DNA from: Glebionis coronaria
Taxonomy: Eukaryota; Streptophyta; Magnoliopsida; Asterales; Asteraceae
Direction of reading: 5' to 3'
Assembly (NCBI GenBank): GCA_025667525.1
Contig: CM046878.1
Span: 80,868,196 to 80,932,195 of the forward strand
Length of the DNA: 64,000 bases
Both the position numbers and the translations under genes were made by a program. Under the pieces are notes generated by a model. The model saw only the letters and a list, made by a program, of their open reading frames with translations. It had not been told where the DNA came from and ran no database searches. Positions 12,372-23,028 of the stretch are shown here, piece after piece (position 1 is the stretch's first letter; every line of letters begins with the position of its first letter).

Positions 12372-12695
12372 ATGCAAAGACCATCACTCTTTGAAACCGA
12401 TGGTTTTATATATTGGAAAAATCATTTTGAAACTTATGTGAAATCTAAGGATATAGATCTTTGGTGCATAATCATTGAAGGTGATTATTCACCAACGGTT
12501 AGAAATGTCACCACTAACCAGTTTGAATCGGTACCACACAAGAAGCAAACCGATTATCAAAAGAAAATGTTGGCAAAAAATAATGAAGCCAAAATGATTC
12601 TTTACACGGACGGTTACACTGCCCAAGAGGTTGTAAAACTCCTGTGGGGCTACTCTTTTTTTAACCGAAAAGGATCACTGACCTTTTATCTTTAG
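12372..12695 (+). pseudogene. SIRE-like copia gag N-terminus, truncated
   Basis: The 107-codon open frame begins 'MQRPSLFETDGFIYWKNHF', then 'ETYVKSKDIDLW', and reaches 'LAKNNEAKMILY'. This is the typical start of copia gag proteins with a UBN2/DUF4219-like domain. After about residue 78 the sequence no longer follows the family and the frame ends soon after. Its position just behind an LTR end and primer site fits a retroelement cut off inside gag. Confidence 0.75.
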
Positions 12696-13190
12696 TAATT
12701 TGACTTGCGTGTGTTGGAGAGGAGATAATACACTGACACACCAACAATACCTTTACCATTCTCTCTTAATGAACCCCCCTTTTATCCATAGATTTGGATT
12801 AGGTTTAACATGACATAGGTTTAACATAACATAGGTTTAACATTAAATTAGACTAGACCTAACATATTGATAGACTAAGGATTACACTCTCGCACTTAGT
12901 GTTCGGCCCCCTAACTTATCAAACTAGTCCATGATTGACTGGCTACACTGCCCATAAAACATTACTCTAATAGGTAAAGTCTGCCAAAATATAGATACTA
13001 AAACTTTTTAGAAATAAAACCTATACGACGAGATCACATCAATTCCACAAAGGTTTTTTGAATTTCTCATTAGACTAATGCCATAAAAAGAACTAATCAA
13101 AACAAAGAATACAAAGCAAACAAAATTGAGTTTCGATTATAATATTGTTGATAAGAATGGTATATCTATTATACTATATGCATTTACATT
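12696..13190. other. Unassigned intergenic stretch
   Basis: AT-rich sequence without a supported gene. It has a small three-fold repeat of ACATAGGTTTAAC near 12800-12845. The stretch 13130-13190 is the reverse complement of 39606-39660, so the last part belongs to the duplicated GH17-like locus. Confidence 0.5.
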
Positions 13191-13290
13191 TTTTAGCCTT
13201 TGTAGGTACAAATTGGTGGCCCACACCCTACTAATAATAATAATAATATGAGGTATGTAAGTAAAGTACAATAAGTATCATGTAACAAGT

Positions 13291-13299
13291 AGAGAGAGC

Positions 13300-13347
<48 letters not shown>

Positions 13348-13376
13348 GAGAGATGAGAGAGAGAGAGAGAAGAGAG

Positions 13377-13417
<41 letters not shown>

Positions 13418-13434
13418 CAGAGAGAGAGGAAGAG

Positions 13435-13503
<69 letters not shown>

Positions 13504-13570
13504 GGAGGGAGAGAGAGAGAGAGAGAGAGAGAGAAGAGAAGAGAGAGAAGAGAGAGAGAGAGACGAGAGA

Positions 13571-13605
<35 letters not shown>
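13291..13605. repeat. Interrupted (GA)n microsatellite
   Basis: About 315 bp of almost pure purine GA repeat with scattered GGA, AAG, GAC and GAT interruptions. It is low complexity in every frame, so the open frames crossing it on both strands (Arg/Glu-rich and Ser/Leu-rich) are by-products. Confidence 0.95.
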
Positions 13606-13610
13606 TTGAA

Positions 13611-14340
13611 TCAGTTTGGTTGAGAAGCAGTAGCGACAAGAGGAGTAGCTCCACGTACACGAACACCGTGGGAATTCATAATACGCAAGTAATATAGCGA
13701 AAACATAAGTGTAGGGTAGTTATGGAATCCGGTAAGAAGGTTGTTTCTTGGCTGAGCGGAAGGAGGGGAGACAGTGATAGTGAGGTTGTATTTGAGGGTG
13801 TTGTATGTGTAAGAAAGACTATACATCTCACTCGTAACTTGATCTTCAATAACGGTGTTAGGGGAAATGTGGTATCATATAGTTGGATGATATAGATATT
13901 GGAAACAAAGTCTTTTCTTGTAGGCATCAGGTTGCCGGAGTTGACATGGTCGACAAGTCCTTGAAGGTAGGTTGTGGCGTTCCATGACAACGTCGGCTAT
14001 ATCATAAAGGTCATTTGGCTAGCCAGTCTCTAGAATAAAACGATGCTTTTTCGTTGTCTATTTGGTGTTGTCGCTAGTAAATGTGTAGGGATACAAGTTA
14101 ACAAAAAAGGATGAGCTAGTTTGCTTAATAGTTTGAGTTACAGTTTAAGAACATAGTCGGCTTGGGGGTTTATTAATTTAGCAAATGAAGGAACAAATGA
14201 TTTCCTTACCACATTCGTAAAGCAAAAAGTAGTTGATATCATAATACTTGAAACTCTTAGGTCACTAAGGATGTGGACGATATTTGGACCGCATGAACAA
14301 GTTCGTCTTCGGAGTACTAACCATAAGATTAAGATCACAT
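13611..14340 (-). pseudogene. Glycoside hydrolase 17-like pseudogene fragment
   Basis: Minus-strand relic similar to the three fragments at 36.8-39.5 kb. Readable pieces, in shifting frames: 'ETGW' near 14010, 'ATTYLQGLVDHVNSGNLMPT' and 'RKDFVSNIYIIQLYDTT' (13870-13985), then a tail ending 'GVRVRGATPLVATASQPN*' (13611-13700). A further piece at 14138-14338 ('SSIMISTTFCFTNVVRKSFV') may be an upstream part. GH17 enzymes hydrolyse beta-1,3-glucans and carry the nucleophile Glu in the E-T/S-G-W-P motif. The assignment rests on that motif, the 'YDNLFDEML' region of the other copies, and the following 'TYLQG...HVNSG' block. Stops and frameshifts make it non-functional. The GA tract lies just downstream. 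Confidence 0.55.
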
Positions 14341-15492
14341 GTCCTACAGGAAATAGTTGTAACCAGAGTTCGACGATAGATGTATTGGTTCAACCAAACC
14401 CTATAACTTCGATATCAGGAAAAATAGGAGGTGTGTTGATGTAAGGTTTAGTGATTGGACAAAAGTAACGATGCTTTTGGCACTAAGTTTAAATTTGGGT
14501 TTAATGTGATAAATTTATTTTCGTTAATGGTATATTTTTATTAATTTTCGATGTTGGGATTTTTTATTGGCGAGAAAAGTCGAATTTTGGAAATTTTATA
14601 ATTATTTCAAATGCAATGTATCATTTGGTTAAAAACGGTCCTTTATATATTTATCATCGGTTCGGGTTGGATTGTTTACTCTCTTGGTTTTTATTTATAC
14701 TGCTTTGCGGACGTGATTTTTAAATGAATATTTTTTCTATTTTGTCACACTGAAAAGAAAATACAAAACAACATTCCAACAACGTACAACACTCTAAAAC
14801 CATTTGTAGCCGATGAATGTTGCTAATGAAACAAAAGCTTCTGACAACAAGGACATTTGTAGATACTTATTATAGTTGGATAGAAAGCTCTAAAGCCGTT
14901 AGATAAATTTTGATCAAATCCAAGCTGAAGTATGAGTAATAATAGTGAATTGTAGTTTATATCGATTAAATGGCGCATTCTTTATTCTTCATGTTTAAAT
15001 GAATCTTATAGAATTCTAAGTATAACAGGTTTTTAAAATATTTTATGATGATTCATGATGTTCTAAATACTTTTTTTTCTCAAATTATATATCACGTAGA
15101 CTTTCTTAAAAAATATATCAACCTATACCATTTGTTTTTCTAAAACAATCTACAACTTTTACTTTAGTTTATTTAGATCAATATTCCTAGCTAATATACG
15201 CGTTTTTTAAAACTTTTAGACCTAAAATCTATGATTCACATTAAGATAAAGTTTAAAGTTATAAATATAAAAGAAAAATCGATTAAAGTAAAACTTTGCG
15301 TTGGCCACGGAGGTTCACCTGCGACGACTCCAGGCTATCCAAATGAGTAGTCACCCTGGGATTAGTCGGCTCGCAATGTCAAATCGGAAACCTAGGTATA
15401 CCAAAAAAAAGAACACAATTTATCCACCCCACGCATTTTCTTATGTCTTTAGTTTTGTCTTCCCACAAAACTATATGTACTCAATTTTCATT
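14341..15492. other. AT-rich intergenic stretch
   Basis: No supported gene. The short stretch at 15301-15410 is less AT-rich than its neighbours and has a 74-codon frame with no recognisable domain. Confidence 0.5.
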
Positions 15493-15500
15493 ATTAAAAC

Positions 15501-15904
15501 CAATGTTTTAAAACCCGGGTCTTAGATTGACCCGGTCGAGTCGCCGGGTCCGGGTCAACCCGTTTTAAAAAAAATTATACTTTTAATAATTAACAAAATT
15601 ATACTTATAAAAACCATAAAAACTTACGTATATTGAATATATAAATTGTTTACCAACCAATATAATATGTAAAAATAAAATTTCGTCGCAAATACGTAAA
15701 ATTAAAAAAAAAAATAAAAAAAAAACCCGAAAAATTCGAAACCCAGCCGGGTCTTGAGAACCGGGTTGACCCGGGTCACCCCAAACCCGCCGGGTCAAGC
15801 TGGGTTTCGAAAATATGAAACCCGGGTCAACATGACCCGTTTTTTTAGCCGGAACTGGTTCAACCGGTTGACCCGGCCGGGTCGACCCGGGTCTGAAAAC
15901 ATTG
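15501..15904. mobile_element. hAT-type MITE with 8-bp target duplication
   Basis: A 404-bp element with ~21-bp terminal inverted repeats: CAATGTTTTAAAACCCGGGT on the left, and the right end reverse-complemented reads CAATGTTTTCAGACCCGGGT. It is flanked by the perfect 8-bp duplication ATTAAAAC (15493-15500 and 15905-15912), as hAT transposases make. The termini are rich in GACCCGG-like motifs around an AT-rich core with no coding capacity. A diverged copy lies at 21209-21569. Confidence 0.85.
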
Positions 15905-16298
15905 ATTAAAACACAAACCTAAACTCTTACTTGAAAATTTTGAATCTTATTATATCATAATTACATTCTCTTTTCCAGTGTTGTAAAAAAGTCCCACAAG
16001 ATCGATTAATTGCCGTGTAAACACTACCGGGCCACCAAACTTTCTTATTTATGTAAATTGATCATATAAATTGGTCAGCCGTGATGAATGCTTGGTCAAA
16101 CATGCCAGAAACTCGCAAAATTTGCCACAAATTTAAAAGATCACCGTAAACTTATTTGCTAGAAATTTAAAAGATCATCCTAAACTTATGTTAATCACTA
16201 ATTTTATATAGCAATTTATATTTATTAGCATTATTTTCTTAACAAAAGTCTTGTCGAAATTAATCAAAATACAAGTCAAAAAAAGGATTCTACTATGA

Positions 16299-18261
16299 GA
16301 GCACACGGTACGGTTGAGGCGTCAAAGTCGTGTCGTGGGCAAAAAGTGATGCCACATCACCTTTTACTCCCACGACACCAAAACTCCCCACGATGGCTCA
16401 ACCCCCTCCCTGGTTAACACGAGAATTCTCGTGTCGTCGTCACCCAACAACTTTTTTTTTCAACAATTTATTTTAAACTAAAAACACATTTCATTCATAA
16501 ATAAAAATACAAATACAAATTTTAAAAAAATAATACACGAAAAAAAATAAAAAAAATTACATCTTAAAAAAATAACAATAATAAAAAGACATCAATGAGT
16601 AAGGTTCCATAAATGCTCAACGAGATCACGTCGAAGAGAATCGTGAACTTTCCTATCCCGAAGTTCCTTATTTTTCCTTCTAAATGTCTCACACCGTTCG
16701 AACCAAGTACGTTGGAGATTGGCTTCAGGCGGCGCATACATATGATCATATTCACTAATGTCAAACTTTTGGTCTTCCAATATCATGTTTTGTAGTATAA
16801 TGCAACAATACATGATTCTTTTAAGCGTGCTGACTTGGAAACTTCGTGCTGGTTGCTGAATAATCGCCCACCGACCTTGTAATACCCCGAACGCTCACTC
16901 AATATCTTTTCTAGCGCTTTCTTGAACCCTTTTAAATTTCATTTTCTTTTCGTCCGTTGTAATTGTATACGACTTAACAAAAGAAGCCCATTGAGGGTAT
17001 ATTCCATCTGCTAAATAATACCCTTGCTTGTATGTTTCACCGTTAACAACAAATTCAGTATCTGGAGCCTCGTCCAAAAGAAGGTTATCAAATAACGGTG
17101 AACCATATAAAACATTAAGGTCGTTATTTTCCCCCGGCACCCCAAAATAAGAATGCCATATCCATAACTGTTGATCAGCAACAGCCTCGAGCATAAGTGT
17201 TGGGTATTTTTTATCACGCCTTTTAAATTAACCATGTAACGCTTTAGGACAATTTTTCCATTCCCAATGCATACAATCTATGCTACCGAGCATACCCGGG
17301 AGATTATATTTCCTATTGTGCAAATCATAAATATGTTCTACATCCTCAGGAGAAGGCGTTCTAAGATACTTTTCAACATACAATATATAAATGCATTTGG
17401 TAAAGTTCCATAAGCATTCACGTGAACAACGCTCGGCTACTTGCAAATATTCATCTAGTAAATCGGGTGTTATACCATACGCCAATTGGCGTATTTCCGA
17501 TGTGCATTTCATAGTGGGGCTAAAACCTAAACGACCCGTTGCATCCTTACGTTGTTTAAAGAAATAGAAGTAGGATGGTAGTGGATGAACGTTGTAACTA
17601 GTTATATCATGAACTATTCTTTTAAAAAGGGTAGAACTCATACGATACCTTCGTCGGAATCGATCCTCCGGATACTTTGGCGGAGTTTCAAGGTCACCAA
17701 AATAATCGGCCATAAGTTTTCTTTCCGCATCTTCTCGTTCACGTGGGATGTATGTTCTAACGCGAGGACCGACATTACTCCTAGTTTCTTGCTCTTCCTC
17801 ATCTAACATCTCAATTTGTTCCCAATATTCAAGATATCGAGCATAATCTTCCATATCTTCTTGATCGTAGTTTTCGTAAATAGAGGACAAATCGGAACTT
17901 CCGGGATTCATATTGATAAAATAGTGTGTGAATTTTAGAAAATAGTATGTGTTTGTGTGATATATAGTGAAAGTATATGAAAAAAGGGGTATTTAACCCT
18001 AGAAAACGGTCAAAAACAAGGAAAAAAAAACTAGCCGTTCCCCAACGGTCATATTTTTCAAATTTAAAAAAAAAATTAAAAAAAAACCCATAGCGCCACC
18101 CATGGCGCGAGCCACGGTGTGGTTGGCTGCGCCATGGCATCGCGCCGTCGCCCATGGCGTCGGCTGGTTGTAGCCAGCCCAAACACGATGACGCCACCCA
18201 GGGTACGGTTGACGCCGCCGTGGCCTCGCGCCGTCGTGGCCAGCCACCGTACCGTGTGCTC
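16299..18261 (-). mobile_element. PIF/Harbinger transposon with defective transposase
   Basis: A 1963-bp element. Terminal repeats start GAGCACACGGTACGG at 16299, matched by CCGTACCGTGTGCTC ending at 18261. A 3-bp duplication TGA flanks it (16296-16298 and 18262-18264). It holds one transposase gene on the minus strand and GC-rich subterminal blocks. No second (Myb-like) reading frame is visible. Relatives with the same end sequence lie at 26380-28370 and 35044-35366. Confidence 0.9.
16592..17911 (-). pseudogene. PIF/Harbinger transposase, two nonsense codons
   Basis: A single 440-codon minus-strand frame interrupted only by two stops. At about 17228 the codon after 'PKALHG' is TAA where the intact relative has Gln. 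At about 16894 the codon after 'SARKDIE' is TGA where the relative has Arg. Otherwise it aligns throughout to the 430-residue protein at 26715-28007, including 'GSIDCMHW', 'YLADGIYPQW' and 'AFGVLQGRW'. The start ATG at 17909-17911 has the same acidic N-terminus as the relative. The family (plant transposon protein / Harbinger DDE transposase) cuts and joins DNA at the terminal repeats. Confidence 0.9.
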
Positions 18262-18472
18262 TGAAAATCCCCTATACTAAAAAGTACTAAAAAGGTACAG
18301 AACTCTCTTCTTTCTATCAATTATAATTTTTATCAGTTTATATTTAGTATTTTTTGTAGGTTTAATACTTTTGACTAATAACTTATTATTATTATTTTTT
18401 TCGTATTTTTAGTTTAACAGTTTTATAATAAATATAAAATTATGAAAAAGAAATATGTATATATAAAAATAA

Positions 18473-19355
18473 GGGTTAATTCCAAATATACCCAACTTAA
18501 ACATAATAATGTCATATTTACCCACATAAAAATCATAATTTCATATATATCCAATTGATATATCATATTTGTCATATTTACCCAAATCATTTAAAAATAA
18601 ACTTATATCCTCAAATTCCTATTATACCCTTATAATATCATAAAATTATTCTTCAACTCACCTACTGCTTAGATTTTTTTGTTAGTCGTTACGTCTTCTA
18701 CATGTTGAAACCAAAAACAAACTTTATAAAGATACATATAAAAAGTGTCGCTAAAATCCACAAGTGGCACTCAAATATTAAGACTGGAGCAATTTCACAT
18801 AGACATTAAAAATGCCAAAGATGCTGTATTTATAGATCTCAACGTAATGGCACAAAAAGATTTTTAGTACTCTTTGGCTTTTGTGACACAAATTTGTCAT
18901 CAAAATTCTCAAATATAATTGTCTTTTCAAACATTAACTGCCTATCATTGTATTTAGTCTCAGTTTCACTAACTGCTTGAACTTCTTCGTTCAAATGGAT
19001 ATTAACTTCACGTCTTCACCAATGACGTGAACCTCAAAGTATTCTTTGAAACATCTGCAAAAGCTATGATGATTTTATGCAACAAGAACGCAACAGCGAA
19101 ACATATCATTAAGAATGTAACTAGAATGCCTTACATTTAATTTTTACCAGTTTTGATGTAACGAGAATGATTTTATCAGATTATAAAGGGTATGGTAGGA
19201 ATTTAAGGATATAAATTTACTTTTAATTGATTATATAATAATTTGTGTAAATATGACAAATATGATTTTTAAGTTGGATATATATGTCATTATGGATTTT
19301 AGGTGGGTAAATATGACATTAGTAGGTTTTAATTGGATAAATATGGAATTAACCC
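18473..19355. mobile_element. Mutator-like (MULE-type) non-autonomous element
   Basis: An 883-bp element with a perfect 9-bp target duplication TAAAAATAA (18464-18472 and 19356-19364). Imperfect terminal inverted repeats of roughly 190 bp start GGGTTAATTCC and contain repeated ATATTTACCCA-like motifs. Long terminal repeats and 9-bp duplications are the mark of Mutator-like elements. The ~500-bp middle differs in composition and has short open pieces on the minus strand ('SFCRCFKEYFEVHVIGEDVK'), so it could be captured host sequence. No transposase is present. Confidence 0.8.
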
Positions 19356-19755
19356 TAAAAATAAAATGTATTAAATGGTAAAAATAGGGTCCACTAAAAA
19401 GAAAAACACAGACCAAAACTGTAAAGAAAGGACCAAAGCGGTGGTGAGAGACTGCTCCAAAATCTTAAAAACCCCAATTTTGTTGAAGGTAATTTCTTAT
19501 AATAATGATTTTTCGATTAGATTATTCACCCGTTTATGAACTTATTTGATTTTTGAATACCCAATAAGCTCACCTTTTCGAGCTTATGACCTAATTAGCT
19601 TCAGTTTATTGGCCTGAGCCAATAACCTCAACTTAATAAGTAAGCTTATTGACTTTTCCAAAATCAGATATGCCCATAAGCAGGGTAAATAGCTTATATC
19701 CTGTTACGAATTGTGCACCTTAATTAACTATCGCATTATTGGTTGGTTGAACTAA

Positions 19756-19981
19756 GGGGGTGTTTGTTTAAGCTTATTCGTTGCTTATGACCTTAATTCT
19801 GTTTCGTCTTATATTTCATAAGCCCCAATTTTTTGAGACTTGTGGACTTATATAGGTTTATGTGCTTATTATTATATGATAAACTTATATAAGCCCAAAA
19901 GCTGAAAATTTAAGGTTATGAAATTTAAACCGAAATCAAATAAGCTCATAGTCGACATATAAGCTTAAACAAAACACTCCC
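19756..19981. mobile_element. Small MITE-like foldback
   Basis: About 226 bp between GGGGGTGTTTGTTTAAGCTT and a matching inverted end, ATAAGCTTAAACAAAACACT followed by CCC. The interior repeats AAGCTTAT- and AAGCCC-like words. No clear target duplication, so the superfamily is open; hAT- or Harbinger-type are both possible. Confidence 0.5.
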
Positions 19982-21208
19982 GTTACATATGTCGTTAATT
20001 CGTTATGTTCTGTGGGGGTATTTAGCGTTGGTTATTTTTTCTTTGTACGCATAATAGCCTATGTTTATTATACCCGCGCGATGCGGCGACGGGTACCCTG
20101 TGATTAACCGAGGAATATAAAAAATCGATGAGAGACACAGTTCATTCATTTGTAAAGGTTTTAGTCGGTTCGTTTTAGGGCGGTCCTCATTTGCTAGCCA
20201 CGTCGATGATCACTCATGTTTTCTATTGAACCCAATTTCGAACGGATATTATAAATTTATGTTTTTAATTATTGTACAATGTGAATATCTTATTTTATTT
20301 TTAAGTCTTGATGTGCATAAATTGTATATTAATTAGTATTATTTATTTTTATTTCATTTTTTCTGTAATTATATAATATTGTTATTTTAATTTTTTAAAG
20401 TTGTTTTGATTGCACACGATGCACTAATAAATACTAATATAAGTTGAATTTTAAAGCCTTAATTATTCATACGTGATATACTGTATATAAATTCATATAC
20501 AATATCTTAATTATGCCTATTACATTATATTTTTATAAATCACATCTTTTATATTGACTTGAATAATTGAATTAACAGAAAAACAAATATCGTAATTAAA
20601 AATTAAAAATTAAAAAAATGGTAAAAGCATAAAAGCAAATAAATGTAATTACTGAAAAAAAACATTATCTTCATTGTTTAACTCTCTTTTCCAATCATGT
20701 CTACCTCAAGACCAACAAAAAAACATAATCAAACCGTGATAGTTACGGCAAAAATAGTGACAGAGAAAATTGATTCGATCTACTCATCGATTCACTGATT
20801 CCACCGCCTAGTCACATTGTTTTAAGGCAAAAGATAAAACAAATTATCTTTGTATTACCGAAAAGGTAAAAGACTTCACGTGTCTACCATAAAAGAGCAT
20901 CATAAGCATTACTACCTACTACTACCTCGTCTCAAATTTATTATTTTGATATTATTGTACACCTCTAAAAATAATAGTTGGGTTTATTTAAATTTATTAT
21001 ATTATCTTTAGTCCAAATTAATATTTATACAAAAACAATAATTATTAGCAAAGAGTAAAAATAGTTTTTGTATGCTTTCTTAAAAATCAAAAGAATAATT
21101 AACGTATTTTTTATAAACTATATAATATTTGTCTGTAAACAATTATTTTAAACAGATGTCGACAGATGTAGTCAGTTATAGTATTAAAAATGTATTAATA
21201 TTATTATT
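19982..21208. other. AT-rich intergenic stretch
   Basis: No supported gene or repeat boundary. A short GC-rich word block, ACCCGCGCGATGCGGCGAC, at about 20071-20090 resembles motifs common near plant transposon ends, but I could not find a partner end. Confidence 0.4.
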
Positions 21209-21569
21209 CATTGGTGTCTTTTGAAACCCGGTTTTTAAATTGACGTAGTTGAGTTACCGAGTCCGGGTTAACCCGGTTTTCCAAAATTTTTATTTTTTAT
21301 TTCTTTAGTAATTAACAAAAATAATATTTAAAAATCTCGTATATTGAAAACATTAATTGTTTAACAACTAATATAATATGTAAAAATAAAATTCCCTCGT
21401 AAATACATAAAATTTACATTTATTTTTTTAAAAACCCGGCTAGGTCTCGAGAACCGGGTTGACCCGGATCACCTCAAACCCGACGGGTTAAGTCGGGTTT
21501 CGAAAATATAAAACCCACATGACCTGTTTTTTTTTTCGGGAGCCGGAAAAACCGGGGTTGAAAACATTG
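21209..21569. mobile_element. Diverged copy of the hAT-type MITE
   Basis: Homologous to 15501-15904 along its length: the same AT-rich core words (TAATATAATATGTAAAAATA) and the same CCGGGTTGACCCGG-like flanks, ending GAAAACATTG. The left end is altered and no clear 8-bp duplication remains, so it is older than the first copy. Confidence 0.7.
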
Positions 21570-23028
21570 ATTTTACTCGTATTCTAAAGGGAAAAGCAAA
21601 ATTTATTTAAGTAAAAGAGCATATGCAATGTATTTGTACAAGAAGACAAAAGCACTCTCCATTTCCTCTCTCAAATACACAAAAACTCATTTCCAACTAT
21701 CACTCTCCATCTCTTTCCTCTCTCAAAAACACGAAAACCCCATTCCAACCACAACCTCATACAATAATTCGAAAGAACAGTTTATTGATGACATCATCTG
21801 CCGATTACATCATTATCTTTCTGTTCATTTATAGATCGATTCGGAAACCATTCACTTTCTTTTCATTGTATAATCGAACCGACTGATCGATTCGAACGGG
21901 ACGAGTAAAACCTGATGTTTCGATCTGATTCGAGTTTCTGCAATGACCCGAATTACGACGGATCGATCCACCTCGGGTTTCCCGTTCAACCCACCAGGTT
22001 TTAAACATTGATTGTTATTATTGAGTTTCACAGATCTTTCTATATGAAGTAAGCAAGGATGTCTGAATTTTCAGACTTTCTATTTGTAGAAAAGTCCCAA
22101 ATGCTTTATTATATAGTAAGAAAGATAAGATTGGTTTAAAAGATAGTGTAATTTGGATTTACTTGAATCGTGAAAAGCACATTAAGCTAAACAATAACAA
22201 CCAAAGTTACACTTTTTAGAAATTTTCAATCTTATCCATTTTTAAGCACTTTGAAATAGACATGTCACAACCAAATTAAGCAGAGAAGCAGAAACATTTT
22301 GGGTGGCACGAACACATCAGACTGCTTATTATTGCTTCAAAGAAAGAAAGAACAAACAGAAAACAAGCAATCCCAAACACCCTCTGTGATTGTGTTTTCT
22401 TTGCTGCCTCGTCTGTTTTATATATGTAATGCGAAATAGCATTAGGGGTAAGAAAAAGAGTTACTTTGTTTTCATATCTCGATATTACCCAAGGTTTTTG
22501 GAAACTGATAAACGAGACAGTTGTGTAAGAATCACCGTCCTCATACTGTCTAGAGATAAAATGCAGACAACGAACTAAACACCGCTAAGGTTTATATCAG
22601 GCTTATTTTTCCTGATTTTTATTGGTTAATAGTTTGATGAGATATATACTGTAGATACTTTGGGATCTGATTTATAGATTGGTTGTTATTTGTGACAATT
22701 CGTTTGTAAGAACTGGAAATGGCGAACCATGGTTATGATATGGAAATCAGTAAATTTCCATCACTTTTGACATCTTTGTTCAGGTGTCACAATCTTTCGT
22801 TTGTATTTCTGATTTTGTATATAGTGTTTACTTTACGGGAATGAAATATAAACTAGTAACCGCATGATTTCACATTGTATTGTGGGTATACAATATCTAT
22901 CACACTTTGTATCTTGATATTTTATTGTTTTTAACTGTTCTACAAATTTTTATGCTTGTTAGGATCTGCCATTGTTTGAGACGCACACTCTGTACTTGCT
23001 CACATTTCTTAAAGGTAATAATAGAAGC
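21570..23028. other. Upstream region of the Rpp21-domain gene
   Basis: AT-rich with short CT-rich tracts (21650-21740, 22380-22415) that could be a transcribed leader. A relic end of the 15.5-kb MITE family, GGTTTTAAACATTG, sits near 22000. A leader intron before 23029 is possible but not shown. No coding frame is supported. Confidence 0.35.

Noticed and set aside
13193..13697. Ser/Leu-rich and Arg/Glu-rich frames of 114-157 codons
   Set aside because: By-products of the GA microsatellite.
17829..18320. 163-codon minus-strand frame overlapping the dead Harbinger transposase start
   Set aside because: Different frame; runs through the GC-rich transposon terminus beyond the element end.
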